Source: Acetobacteraceae bacterium
Lineage (GTDB): Bacteria > Pseudomonadota > Alphaproteobacteria > Acetobacterales > Acetobacteraceae
Direction of reading: 5' to 3'
DNA: 41,879 bases
NCBI GenBank assembly: GCA_031291795.1
Contig: JARLIJ010000287.1
Coordinates: forward strand, 1-41,879
Both the position numbers and the translations under genes were made by a program. The notes under the pieces were generated by a model that was not told the DNA's origin, searched no databases, and worked only from the letters and a program-made list of their open reading frames with translations. This document shows, piece by piece, positions 27,647-37,282 of the stretch; position 1 is the stretch's first letter; each line of letters opens with the position of its first letter.

Positions 27647-27735
27647 ACGGCCCGCCAAGCCCAGAACGACCGCCAAGCCCTGGCCGCCCGCCAGGCTGCC
27701 AACGCCCAGCCTGAACACCTGCCAAGCCGTGACCC
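27633..27735. repeat. Degenerate short tandem repeat around CCGCCAAGCCC
   Basis: cctgccaagccctgaacggcccgccaagcccagaacgaccgccaagccctggccgcccgccaggctgccaacgcccagcctgaacacctgccaagccgtg. Confidence 0.6.
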
Positions 27736-27774
27736 CCTGGGCGTGAACGACCCAGGGGCGCAAGGAAACCACCG

Positions 27775-29025
27775 ATGGCCATCCCAGTCCCAGTCTCCCC
27801 GCTTGCTGCTCCGCTGCCTGAACTTCCCCCGCTGGCCGGCGTTCGCCTGAGTGCTGCGGCTGCCGGTATCCGCTACCAGGGTCGCACCGACGCGGTCCTG
27901 ATGGAGGTCGCCGCCGGCAGCACTGCCGCTGGCGTGTTCACCTCCAACAAATGCCCTGGCGCGCCGGTGGACTGGTGCCGCGCCGCGCTGAAAGGCGGCA
28001 AGGCTCGCATGGTCGTGGTGAATGCGGGGAATGCCAACGTGTTCACCGGCAAGGCCGGCCGCGACGCCTGTGCCGCCACCGCGGCGGCTGCTGCCAAGCT
28101 CGCGGGCTGCCCGGCAAAGCAGGTGTTCGTGGCCTCGACCGGCGTGATCGGGGAGGTCCTGCCGCATGAAAAGCTGGTCGCCGCGTTGCCCGGCCTGCAG
28201 GAGGGCCTGAGCGAGACCAACTGGGAAGCGGCTGCCCGTGGCATCATGACCACCGACACCTTCCCCAAGGCGGCTACACGGGTGGCGCAGATCGGTGACA
28301 TGCCGGTGCGCATCACCGGCATCGCCAAGGGCAGCGGCATGATCGCGCCCGACATGGCGACGATGCTGTGCTTCGTGTTCACCGACGCCAAGATCCCGGC
28401 CGATGCGCTGCAGACCTTGCTGAGCAAGGGCGTCGGCGGGACCTTCAACGCCACAACGGTGGACAGCGATACCTCGACCTCGGACACGGTGCTGCTGTTC
28501 GCGACCGGCCAGGCGAAGCACCCGCGCGTGCCGCCGGCCGACGGCAATGCCGCGCGCAATCGTTTCCTGGCCGATTTCGCTCGCAAGCTGGAGGAGGTGC
28601 TGCTGGAGCTCGCCCTGAAGGTGGTGCGGGACGGCGAGGGCGCCCAGAAGCTCGTGAAAATCGATGTCACCGGTGCCGTCACCGCCCGCTCGGCCAAGCG
28701 GATCGGCATGGCGGTGGCAAACTCGCCGCTGGTGAAGACCGCGATCGCGGGCGAGGACGCGAACTGGGGCCGCATCGTCATGGCGGTGGGCAAGGCGGGC
28801 GAGCCGGCCGATCGCGACCTGCTGTCGATCGGCGTCGGCGGCGTCTGGATGGCGAAGGATGGTGCGGTCGTGCCAAGTTATGATGAGGCACCGGTCGTGG
28901 CCCACATGAAAGGCCGTGAGGTGGAGATCGCCATCGATCTCGGCCTGGGGCGTGGCAAGGCCACGGTGTGGACCTGCGACCTGACGCATGGCTACATCGA
29001 CATCAACGGATCGTACCGCTCCTGA
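27775..29025 (+). CDS. argJ: Bifunctional glutamate N-acetyltransferase/amino-acid acetyltransferase
   Basis: [56 protein letters not shown]. Confidence 0.96.
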   Translation: MAIPVPVSPLAAPLPELPPLAGVRLSAAAAGIRYQGRTDAVLMEVAAGSTAAGVFTSNKCPGAPVDWCRAALKGGKARMVVVNAGNANVFTGKAGRDACAATAAAAAKLAGCPAKQVFVASTGVIGEVLPHEKLVAALPGLQEGLSETNWEAAARGIMTTDTFPKAATRVAQIGDMPVRITGIAKGSGMIAPDMATMLCFVFTDAKIPADALQTLLSKGVGGTFNATTVDSDTSTSDTVLLFATGQAKHPRVPPADGNAARNRFLADFARKLEEVLLELALKVVRDGEGAQKLVKIDVTGAVTARSAKRIGMAVANSPLVKTAIAGEDANWGRIVMAVGKAGEPADRDLLSIGVGGVWMAKDGAVVPSYDEAPVVAHMKGREVEIAIDLGLGRGKATVWTCDLTHGYIDINGSYRS

Positions 29026-29105
29026 CGGCTGTGGAACGGTGCGGCGCGCTGCGATTGCGCCGGGGATAGTCCGGTTCGGTGCGGTCGCCTCGATGGAGGC
29101 ATCAC

Positions 29106-30158
29106 ATGGCCGACCGCATTGCGATCTTCGATGGCCACAACGACGCCGTTCAGTCCCTGGCGGAATTCGTCCCCGGCGGCCGCGACTTCCTGGCGCGTTC
29201 CGATAACGGCCACCTGGACCTGCCGCGCGCGCGGGAAGGCGGGCTGGCCGGCGGCCTGTTCGCCCTGTTCGCGCGGCCGCCGCAGCCACCGAAGGACGAT
29301 TTCACCAGAACGGCAACCGGCTACGAGGTGCGCCTGGCGGACCCTCTCGACCCCGACTTCGCCCGGCACCGCATCGACGCCCAGCTGGACGCCCTCCTCC
29401 GTGTCATCGATCGCGCCGATGACCAGATCCGCCAGGCAACCACGGTCGCCGACATCGAGGCCGGGCGGCGCGACGGCGTCTTCACAATGGTGCTGCACCT
29501 GGAGGGCGCCGAGGCGATTGGTCCCGGCCTGGAAAACCTCGAACGCCTCTATGTCGCGGGTCTGCGCTCGTTGGGCCCGGTCTGGAGTCGGCCGAACATT
29601 TTCGGGACCGGCGTGCCGTTCGCTTATCCGCGCTCGCCCGACATCGGCCCTGGCCTGACCGCCGCCGGGCTGGACCTGGTCCGAGCCTGCAATCGGATGG
29701 GGATCATGGTGGATGTGTCGCATCTTAATGAGCGCGGTTTCCGGGACGTTGCAGGCGTAACCAATGCACCGATTGTGGCGACGCATGCCTGCGCGCATGC
29801 GATCTGCCCCTCGACCCGCAACCTTACGGACCGGCAGCTCGACGCGATCCGCGAGTCGCATGGCGTGGTGCGGTTCAATTTCAGCGTGTGCGATGTGCGG
29901 CCCGACGGGTACCTCGATGCAGATACGTCGCTTGAAACGATCGTGCGCCATGTCGCGTACCTGGTGGAGCGGCTGGGGGAGGATTGCGTGGCGCTCGGGT
30001 CCGACTTCGATGGCGCGGTGATGCCCCGGCCGATCGGGGATGCAAGCAAGCTGCCGCATCTGATCGGGGCATTGCTGGCCCATGGCTTCGATGATCGGGT
30101 GGTGCGCAAGCTCGCCATGGGAAACTGGCTGAGGGTATTCCGCCTGACCTGGCAGTGA
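29106..30158 (+). CDS. Membrane dipeptidase (peptidase M19 family)
   Basis: IFDGHNDAVQSL; MVDVSHLNERGFRDVAGVTNAPIVATHACAHAICPSTRNLTDRQLDAI; VALGSDFDGA. Confidence 0.94.
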   Translation: MADRIAIFDGHNDAVQSLAEFVPGGRDFLARSDNGHLDLPRAREGGLAGGLFALFARPPQPPKDDFTRTATGYEVRLADPLDPDFARHRIDAQLDALLRVIDRADDQIRQATTVADIEAGRRDGVFTMVLHLEGAEAIGPGLENLERLYVAGLRSLGPVWSRPNIFGTGVPFAYPRSPDIGPGLTAAGLDLVRACNRMGIMVDVSHLNERGFRDVAGVTNAPIVATHACAHAICPSTRNLTDRQLDAIRESHGVVRFNFSVCDVRPDGYLDADTSLETIVRHVAYLVERLGEDCVALGSDFDGAVMPRPIGDASKLPHLIGALLAHGFDDRVVRKLAMGNWLRVFRLTWQ

Positions 30159-30220
30159 CATGATCGGTACTGGGCGCTATTTCACCGAGGCCTGCAGTGC
30201 CGATAATAGCCGGTACAACT

Positions 30221-30475
30221 CCCTGAAATAGCCCCGGTTTCGTGGAGTTTGGGCGGCTTGGGAAATTGCGCGTCCGTGGCGACAACTGCCTTGGCAGCGT
30301 CGTAGACCTTCGATGCGCGGTAGCCCAACGCGGAATCCAGCCGGACCGGGTTGAACCAGCTCTCATGAAGCTGAAGCACGTCCTCCTCGTTTCGGCCTGG
30401 GACGGGAAGCGGCGGCTGTCCAGCAACTCGCATTCCAAGGTGGCGAAGAAGCCCCCCGGCTTGCCGTCGCATTCG
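30221..30475 (-). mobile_element. Decayed IS3-family element: 3' part of OrfB transposase and probable terminal inverted repeat
   Basis: One minus frame reads GGFFATLECELLDSRRFPSQAETR, the next frame LHESWFNPVRLDSALGYRASKVYDAA, matching the ESFFATLKxEL...YNxxRxHSALGYxxPxxY C-terminus of IS3 transposases; adjacent TCCACGAAACCGGGGC resembles an IS3-type end. Confidence 0.72.
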
Positions 30476-30830
30476 GGACGGGGTGCGCAGGCAGCAAGGG
30501 CGACCGGGGTGTCCTGAATCTCACAAACTTCGTCGAACTTCCGATCCAGGCGTTCTGTCATGGGGGGAGGGCATCCGCGCTCTGCCGCCAGGATAGGTCG
30601 GACGCGAGGGCGATGTAGCCCTCCTCAGTTGCACGTCAGTGATAGCGTCGCTGTGGTGGTCGACGCCCAGGATGTTGTGCAGCAGCAGTCCCGGTGACTC
30701 GCCGGCGGACGGCGCCGCGAGATAGCCGCTGCAGCCCTTGTGCCCAATGTCGACCCAGAAGCCCGGGACGTGCTCTCCCTGACGTTGCAGTGCCGGCCGC
30801 CAAAGCCTTCCCGCAATGCCTGTCTCGTCT

Positions 30831-32702
30831 TCAGAACCCGAACATATGGTCCAGCGAGAAACCACCCACATCATCCATCAGGCCGTGATATCCGAACAGC
30901 CGGCAGGTCTGATCGCGCACCAGCACGTAGCCGTTCTCCCCCGCGGCGGTGAGAAGGTCTGCATCGAACGCCTCATGCGGGCGGACCGTGGTAGATCCAG
31001 AGCATGGGATCGATAGCGCGGTCTCCGCTATCATGCGTCCTGCACCGTCGTGCAACTGCAGCGCGGTAGAGGAGCGCGGATGCCAGCTCGCCGAAGCTGG
31101 GTAGATCAGCACTGCGAAGCTGCGTCGTCGCGCATCGCCCAATTTCAGGAACAGCCGAGTCGACAGGCCCGGCGGTGCGCCGGAATAGGATTGCGGCTCG
31201 TCCTTGAAGGTCATCACAGTGTTGAAAATATGCGCGCCGAAGCTCGATTCGGCGATGTGTCCTGAGCGCCGGTCCTCGTAACGGAACAGCGCGTGCATCC
31301 AGCCGTCCGCCTCGCCGCCGTCACGGAAATCATAGACGAGTTCAGCATGGCCTTCGTCGACCGCAATATCGTCGAAGTCCAGGGCCAGGCCATGGTCGCG
31401 CGGCAGGCATCCGAGAAAGCGCTCATGGACGCGCCGCCCCTCAGTGTCGAACACATCGAGTCGCAGCGGCAGGTTGCGCTGCTCCGCCGCCATCGGTGTC
31501 GGCTGCACAAGGCTGCGGAACCGCGCGCGCGGCAAGACCGGAAAAGGCAGCAGGTAGCCGCGGCCCAATTGCTCCGGCAGCGTCGCTATGGCGGGGTCGG
31601 GACGGATATTGTCCCGCTCTACATTCACATGTGCAATGCGGATACGCTCACCGCGTGTCACTTCGTAGCGCGGGCGCACGACATGGCGGCCGGTGCGGAT
31701 TTCGATTTGTGCAGGCCAGTGCACCGCCGGCAGGAAGTCCCCCACATCCAGCGCCACGGTGGCAAACGGTCCGACCGGCCGGTCCAATGCCACCGGTGCT
31801 TCGGCCCCCATGCGGTCTAACATGACGGCTCCGGCGGGGATCGGCACTGCGTGGCTGTTCTGCAGCCATAGCACCACACGTTCATCCGGACACGGCGCGG
31901 GCAAGCCGGCGAAGCGGTCGGACGGCCACGCGTTGGCGTCGTGCGTGCAGGACAAGGACACGCCGTTGTTCGTGGCATAGGTGTCGAGTGCGTACTTCAC
32001 GACGTCATGTCCGGCGACACCGAGGGCGTGGATGAACAACTGGCCGGTGAACGGCGTGAGCCCGAAGCGATCCCGCACCTGCCGACTGTCGATCGAGAAC
32101 CCGCCGGGCCCGGTCGGCACTACCTGCTCCCACGTCGCCAGCACCGCTCCGTCGCCTCCGAACAGCCGCAGCCACAGTCGCACTGAGGCGGCGCCATAGG
32201 CCGACCAGTAATTAGCGGAGACCAAGCGCGTCGACAGGCCATCTGCGTCGCGGAAGAAGGCGAAGTTCGTCGCAAAGTTCAGCTTGTCGAGGTACCGTCC
32301 TCGCACGGACAGCATCGCTTCGGGCAACCGTGCCTCGTCCAGTGTGAGCACCGTGGCGTCCTTCGGCAGCAAATGTGCGATGCGTGCCGCGATCCGCCCC
32401 GCATCGAATGCCGCGATCAGCACGGTCCCGGGAGCAGACGCCGATAGATCCGTCAGCGGACGCGCGGTCAGGCCTGCCCGCTGCTGTCCCACCAACGCCA
32501 CGTCATGTACGAACAACACATCGATCGGCATAGGGTAAAGCGCGAGCAAGGCCTCGGCGATGCCGTCGGGGTCGTAGATAGCCACCGGCCCAACCAGGCA
32601 GTCATGCAGGCGTCCGATCGCCTCAGCTGCCAACGGGTGCGCCAGGGCCTTGTAGATGACATTCCCCCCAGCCCGCGCGTCGAACGTTTGAATCTGCAGC
32701 AT
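30831..32702 (-). CDS. Uncharacterised 623-aa protein
   Basis: Single long ORF with clear codon bias; no motif I can name. Confidence 0.75.
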   Translation of the reverse strand: MLQIQTFDARAGGNVIYKALAHPLAAEAIGRLHDCLVGPVAIYDPDGIAEALLALYPMPIDVLFVHDVALVGQQRAGLTARPLTDLSASAPGTVLIAAFDAGRIAARIAHLLPKDATVLTLDEARLPEAMLSVRGRYLDKLNFATNFAFFRDADGLSTRLVSANYWSAYGAASVRLWLRLFGGDGAVLATWEQVVPTGPGGFSIDSRQVRDRFGLTPFTGQLFIHALGVAGHDVVKYALDTYATNNGVSLSCTHDANAWPSDRFAGLPAPCPDERVVLWLQNSHAVPIPAGAVMLDRMGAEAPVALDRPVGPFATVALDVGDFLPAVHWPAQIEIRTGRHVVRPRYEVTRGERIRIAHVNVERDNIRPDPAIATLPEQLGRGYLLPFPVLPRARFRSLVQPTPMAAEQRNLPLRLDVFDTEGRRVHERFLGCLPRDHGLALDFDDIAVDEGHAELVYDFRDGGEADGWMHALFRYEDRRSGHIAESSFGAHIFNTVMTFKDEPQSYSGAPPGLSTRLFLKLGDARRRSFAVLIYPASASWHPRSSTALQLHDGAGRMIAETALSIPCSGSTTVRPHEAFDADLLTAAGENGYVLVRDQTCRLFGYHGLMDDVGGFSLDHMFGF

Positions 32703-32751
32703 TCGCCAAGGTCCTAAGGTCGGTGGGCGTGGGATTGGAAAGACGCAGTCC

Positions 32752-32774
32752 GTGCAGGGGCGTTACCCCTGCAC
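32752..32774. repeat. Perfect 9-bp stem-loop
   Basis: GTGCAGGGG-CGTTA-CCCCTGCAC. Confidence 0.85.
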
Positions 32775-32908
32775 TCCACCAACGGGCGCTGCCTCTTGGA
32801 TCCCCGACAGGAACACGGCCCCCGGACCCATTCGCTATCTGGGTAGCGCCGGGGGGACGGCGCAACCCAGACAGCAGAGGAAGCCGTGGGGTTCGATCCC
32901 GCTGGGTG

Positions 32909-32928
32909 GTAGGGGGTAAGGCCCCTAC
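32909..32928. repeat. Perfect 7-bp stem-loop
   Basis: GTAGGGG-GTAAGG-CCCCTAC. Confidence 0.8.
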
Positions 32929-32966
32929 ATGGACTGTCCGGCCTCGGCCCTGCGCTCTTCGACACC

Positions 32967-33905
32967 CTAAAACCCCAGGCGGCGGCGCATTTCAGCGGCG
33001 GCGGCCTGGGTGTCGTTGAGCGGGGCGACCATCCAGGTTTCGATGCGTCCGTCGAATATGCGGACGCGCCCGTCCGCGATCATGCCTTCGTGGAAGAGGC
33101 CGATGCGCCGCGACCGTCCCGGCAAGGGGTAGAGCAGGATCGGGGCTGCGGTGGCGGCTGCTTCCGATACCATGGAGACGCTGTCCATGGTGACGATGAT
33201 TGTGTCGGCCAGTGCGAGCATGCCAAAATACGGGTTCTCGCCCGTGAAATCCCAGACCCATCCGCCCAGCGGGGCGAGCGCGTCGTGTAGCATCCGGGTG
33301 ACGGCCGGATCAGTGCGGCGGGAGGGGGTTACGACAATCCCCACATGGTCGCGTCGTGCAAGGTCAGCCAGATCTCGGGCGAGTTGGGCGCCCTCTGTCG
33401 GGCCCAGACGGTAGCGTCCGTTGCTGCCACCGACCAGCACAGCGACCATCGGGCGCCTATAGGGTGCCAACCTGTCCCGCCATTTCGTCCCTTCTGCTGC
33501 CAGCCGTTCGGGTGTGACCCGGTGCAGGGCATTGCGGGTGACGATGACGTTCGGGCCGGTCAATTCGTCGTGGCGGTTGACCACGATCAGGTCGAACCGA
33601 CGGGGGTCCATGCGCGGGTGTTGCACCTGCACGACAGGACCGCTTCGTTTGCGCAATGCGGCGAGGACAGCAGCTGCCATGCCGCCGCAGCCGATAGTGA
33701 TATTGGCCAGGGGAGCGCGGACGGCGTCCGGAACGGCTGCCAGTGGTTTCGGCCAGAGGCTGGCGGCGAAGTATTTCCAGGGGGCACGCGGCTTGAGCAC
33801 GCGCAGGTCTGGCGCGAGGCCCGCGGCCTCCGCCAGTCCCATCGCCTGGGCCTGCAGCCCGGCCATGGCTTCGCTCAGGATCCAGGAAGTAGCGGTTTCT
33901 GGCAT
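32967..33905 (-). CDS. ELM1/GtrOC1-like family protein
   Basis: ILSEAMAGLQAQAMGLAEAAGL; VAVLVGGSNGRYRLGPTEGAQLARDL; TMDSVSMVSEAAATAAPILLYPLPGRSRRIGLFHEGM. Confidence 0.85.
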   Translation of the reverse strand: MPETATSWILSEAMAGLQAQAMGLAEAAGLAPDLRVLKPRAPWKYFAASLWPKPLAAVPDAVRAPLANITIGCGGMAAAVLAALRKRSGPVVQVQHPRMDPRRFDLIVVNRHDELTGPNVIVTRNALHRVTPERLAAEGTKWRDRLAPYRRPMVAVLVGGSNGRYRLGPTEGAQLARDLADLARRDHVGIVVTPSRRTDPAVTRMLHDALAPLGGWVWDFTGENPYFGMLALADTIIVTMDSVSMVSEAAATAAPILLYPLPGRSRRIGLFHEGMIADGRVRIFDGRIETWMVAPLNDTQAAAAEMRRRLGF

Positions 33906-34053
33906 GAACGGGGTTTTGTCTGCGCCGTCATCAAACGTCAATGTGGGTGGAGCGAGTGACAGGGGCGTGCGGCGGCATGATGCGTTGGGGGGTGGCCGCG
34001 CTGTACCCTTGGGGGAGCCTGTCAAGATAGGCGATTTCGAGGAGGCATGACAG

Positions 34054-34971
34054 ATGGACCGCAACCTTATCGGCTATGGCGCCAATCCGCCGGACCCGCG
34101 CTGGCCGGGCGGCGCCAGGCTGGCAGTGAATTTCGTGCTGAATTTCGAGGAGGGGGCCGAACCGTCGATCGGTGACGGGGACCCGGCCTCCGAATGGGGC
34201 CTGACCGAATATGGCGGGGCAAGCCCCGGTGTGGTCGGGCGCGACCTAGCCGCCGAGGGCATGTTCGCCTACGGTAGCCGGGTCGGTTTCTGGCGGATCA
34301 TGCGGCTTTTCAAGGAGCGCGGCCTGCCGCTGACGATCTTCGGCTGCGCCCTGGCGTTGGAGCGCAATCTGCCGGCCGTCGAGGCCATCAAGGCGGCCGG
34401 CCACGATGTTTGCTGCCACGGCTGGCGCTGGGAGAAGCATTTCGAGCTGTCGGAGGAGGTCGAGCGGGAGCATATCCGCCGTGCCGTGGCGTCATTGCAA
34501 CAGACCATGGGGGAGCGTCCGCTGGGGTGGTATTGCCGCAGCGGTCCGGGGGTGAACACGCGCCGGCTGCTGGTGGAGGAGGGTGGATTCCTCTACGATT
34601 CAGATGCTTATGACGACGAATTGCCCTATTGGACTGATGTCGGCGGTCGTTCTCACCTGATCGTGCCGTACAGCTTATCGACCAATGACTCGAAATTCGG
34701 CCGGGGTACCTTCGCGACCGGGGACGATTTCTTCCATTACTGCCGGGACGCGTTCGACTTCCTGTACCGGGAGGGGGCGACTCAGCCGCGCATGCTGTCG
34801 ATCGGGTTGCACATGCGCCTGATTGGTCACCCGGCGCGGGCGACGGGGCTGGAGCGGTTGCTCGATCATGTTGGGCGGTTTGGTTCGGTTTGGGTGACCC
34901 GGCGGCTCGATATCGCGTGTCACTGGGCTGCCACGCATCCGACCCCGGTTGCAGCCACGCAATCAGGCTGA
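34054..34971 (+). CDS. puuE: Polysaccharide deacetylase-family protein, PuuE allantoinase-like
   Basis: LAVNFVLNFEEGAEPSIGDGDPASEWGLTEYGG; AAGHDVCCHGWRWEKHFELSEEVEREHIRRAVASLQQTMGERPLGWYCRSGPGVNTRRLLVEEGGFLYDSDAYDDELPYW. Confidence 0.88.
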   Translation: MDRNLIGYGANPPDPRWPGGARLAVNFVLNFEEGAEPSIGDGDPASEWGLTEYGGASPGVVGRDLAAEGMFAYGSRVGFWRIMRLFKERGLPLTIFGCALALERNLPAVEAIKAAGHDVCCHGWRWEKHFELSEEVEREHIRRAVASLQQTMGERPLGWYCRSGPGVNTRRLLVEEGGFLYDSDAYDDELPYWTDVGGRSHLIVPYSLSTNDSKFGRGTFATGDDFFHYCRDAFDFLYREGATQPRMLSIGLHMRLIGHPARATGLERLLDHVGRFGSVWVTRRLDIACHWAATHPTPVAATQSG

Positions 34972-34982
34972 TACGGGGCGGC

Positions 34983-35729
34983 ATGCTGCAGACGAATTCG
35001 CTGGGAATCAGCCGCTGGACGCGCATGCGCCGGCTGGCGGGTGCTTGGCTGAACGACCGCCACCAGTTCCGCGCCCCACGCCTGCCGCGCACCTGCTCGA
35101 TCTGCGGATACCATGGCGTATTCATCTCCGTCGGCCATCCGGGACGGTGGGATGCCCGTTGCCTGAACTGCGGCTCGCGCGAACGCCACCGTCTGCTGCG
35201 GCTCTGGGTGACCGAGGGCGGCGGCGACCGCTTCGCCGGCAAGCGTATCCTGCATTTCGCGCCGGAAAAGGCGATTATGCGCATGATGCGCGACAACCCG
35301 CTGTATGAGACGGCCGACCTGCTGCAAAAGGGCGTGACATATCAGGTCGATATCACGCGGGTGCCGCTGCCGGATGCGCGCTACGATGTCGTCATGGCGA
35401 ACCACGTGCTGGAGCACATCCCCGACGATTGGGCGGCGATGCGGGAGCTGTTCCGGCTGCTGAAACCCGGCGGTTTGGCCCTGCTGACGGTGCCGCTGAA
35501 CCCAACCCGGCAGGAGACCTACGAGAATCCGGCCGTCGCCACCCCGGCCGAACGCTGGGCACATTTCAGCGCGCACGACCATGTCCGCATGTATGGGCTG
35601 GATTTCGCCGACAGGCTGGCGGCCACCGGGTTCGAGGTCGACACCTTCCGCATGGGGCCCCAGGATGAGGTACGCTACGCCCTGCTGCGCAACGAGTGGA
35701 TCTATGTGGCGCGGAAGCCGGATGCCTGA
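34983..35729 (+). CDS. Class I SAM-dependent methyltransferase with N-terminal zinc-ribbon-like Cys pairs
   Basis: CSICGYHG...CLNCGSRERHR; MANHVLEHIPDDWAAMRELFRLLKPGGLALLTVP. Confidence 0.88.
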   Translation: MLQTNSLGISRWTRMRRLAGAWLNDRHQFRAPRLPRTCSICGYHGVFISVGHPGRWDARCLNCGSRERHRLLRLWVTEGGGDRFAGKRILHFAPEKAIMRMMRDNPLYETADLLQKGVTYQVDITRVPLPDARYDVVMANHVLEHIPDDWAAMRELFRLLKPGGLALLTVPLNPTRQETYENPAVATPAERWAHFSAHDHVRMYGLDFADRLAATGFEVDTFRMGPQDEVRYALLRNEWIYVARKPDA

Positions 35730-36654
35730 GCCGCCGCGGATACTCGTCATCAAACTGAGCGCGTTCGGCAATATCGTGCTGTCGGTGCGGCCGTTCGCGG
35801 CGATCCGAGCGCACCATCCGGAGGCGGAGATCAGTATCCTGACGACGCCGCCTTATGCGGATTGGTTTGCCGCGATGCCGTATTTCGACCGGGTCCTGGT
35901 AGACCATCGGCCAAAATGGTGGGATCTCGCCGGCCTTTGGCGGCTGTGGCGCATGTTGCGGACCGGCGGGTTCGAGCGGATCTACGACCTGCAGACTTCC
36001 GGCCGTTCGTCGCGTTATTTGCGGATGTTTCCGCGCGGCAAACGGCCCGAGTGGTCGGGGATCGCGCCGGGTTGCTCGCATCCGGACCGCGCCCCCGACC
36101 GCGACCGGCTGCACGACCTAGACCGCCAGATCAGCCAGTTGCGCCAGGCCGGCATCACCGAGATCCCGCCGTTAGACCTGTCCTGGTGCCACGGCGATAC
36201 GACCCGGTTCAGCCTGCCGGGCGACCTGGTACTGTTAGTACCTGGCAGTTCTGCCCATCGTCCCGGCAAGCGCTGGCCGCCTGCCCACTACAACGCCCTG
36301 GCCGAGACCCTGCGCGCCCGCGGCATGACCCCCGTCGTTCTTGGCAGTGCCGGCGAGCAGGCGTTGGCGCGCCAGATCCCGGCTGGTTTCGATCTGACGG
36401 GCCAGACTACGCCTGGGGACATAGCCGATTTGGCGCGATCAGCTCGCGTCGCGATTGGCAATGACACCGGTCCAATGCACCTCATCGCCGCGGCGGGCTG
36501 TCCCTCGGTCGTGCTGTTCTCCGACCACTCCGACCCGGCCCTCTGTGCACCGCGAGGCCCCAGCGTCACGGTGCTGCACCGGCCCGACCTCGTGCGCCTG
36601 GACGTGGCCGCGGTCCTCGACGCACTCCCCGCTGCTGCGCCGGTGACCGCCTGA
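35722..36654 (+). CDS. Glycosyltransferase family 9 (heptosyltransferase-like)
   Basis: ILVIKLSAFGNIVLSVRPFAAIRAHHPEAEISILT; LLVPGSSAHRPGKRWPPAHYNALAETL; VAIGNDTGPMHLIAAAGCPSVVLFS. Confidence 0.92.
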   Translation: MPEPPRILVIKLSAFGNIVLSVRPFAAIRAHHPEAEISILTTPPYADWFAAMPYFDRVLVDHRPKWWDLAGLWRLWRMLRTGGFERIYDLQTSGRSSRYLRMFPRGKRPEWSGIAPGCSHPDRAPDRDRLHDLDRQISQLRQAGITEIPPLDLSWCHGDTTRFSLPGDLVLLVPGSSAHRPGKRWPPAHYNALAETLRARGMTPVVLGSAGEQALARQIPAGFDLTGQTTPGDIADLARSARVAIGNDTGPMHLIAAAGCPSVVLFSDHSDPALCAPRGPSVTVLHRPDLVRLDVAAVLDALPAAAPVTA

Positions 36655-37215
36655 TGGCGCAAAGCACGGTGCGAGCCGGCAATCCCGGCCTCACATCGCC
36701 CGACCGCGTCCCGATCCCGCAGCGCTACTGGGCGATCCTAACCATCAGCCTCGGCCTGACCCTGGCTGTGCTCGACGGCTCGGTCGCCAATGTCGCTCTG
36801 CCGACCATCGCGGCCAACGTCTACACCTCGCCGTCGAACTCGATCTGGGTGGTCAACGCCTTCCAGCTGGCGGTGACCATCTCTCTCCTGCCGCTTCCCT
36901 CCCTGGAGGAGATCTACGGCTACCGATGCGTCTATCGCTTCGGCGTCGTGGTGTTCACCATCGCGTCCATATCCTTATTCTGGGCGCTGCCGGACAGTCT
37001 GGCGATGCTGACCCTTGCCCGCACCGTGCAAGGCGTCGGCGCGGCCGGCATCACTTGAGTGTCAACAGCGCCTTGATCCGCTTCATCTATCCGCGCGCTG
37101 GCTGGGCCGCGGTGTGGGCATCAACGCCACCATTGGCTCGATCGCCTCGGTGCTGGGGCCGACTGTGGCCTCTGACATCCTCTCGGTCACACAATGGCCT
37201 TGGCTGTTCGCGGAT
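36654..37215 (+). pseudogene. MFS (DHA2-type) transporter remnant, frameshifted and C-terminally truncated
   Basis: ILTISLGLTLAVLDGSVANVALPTIAANV...LARTVQGVGAAGIT* then SVNSALIRFIYPRA and WLGRGVGINATIGSIASVLGPTVASDILSVTQWPWLFA in two other frames. Confidence 0.85.
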
Positions 37216-37282
37216 GGCGGCGTAGGGCTGCCCAGGTCTCCAGGGCAAAAAACACAGGCAACCCTGCCCGGTCAGATAGAAC

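Noticed and set aside
28992-30161. 389-aa minus-strand ORF
   Set aside because: Antisense of the M19 dipeptidase gene, which has clear family motifs on the plus strand.
32880-32905. GGGTTCGATCCCG resembling a tRNA T-arm
   Set aside because: No acceptor, D or anticodon arm around it; not a tRNA.
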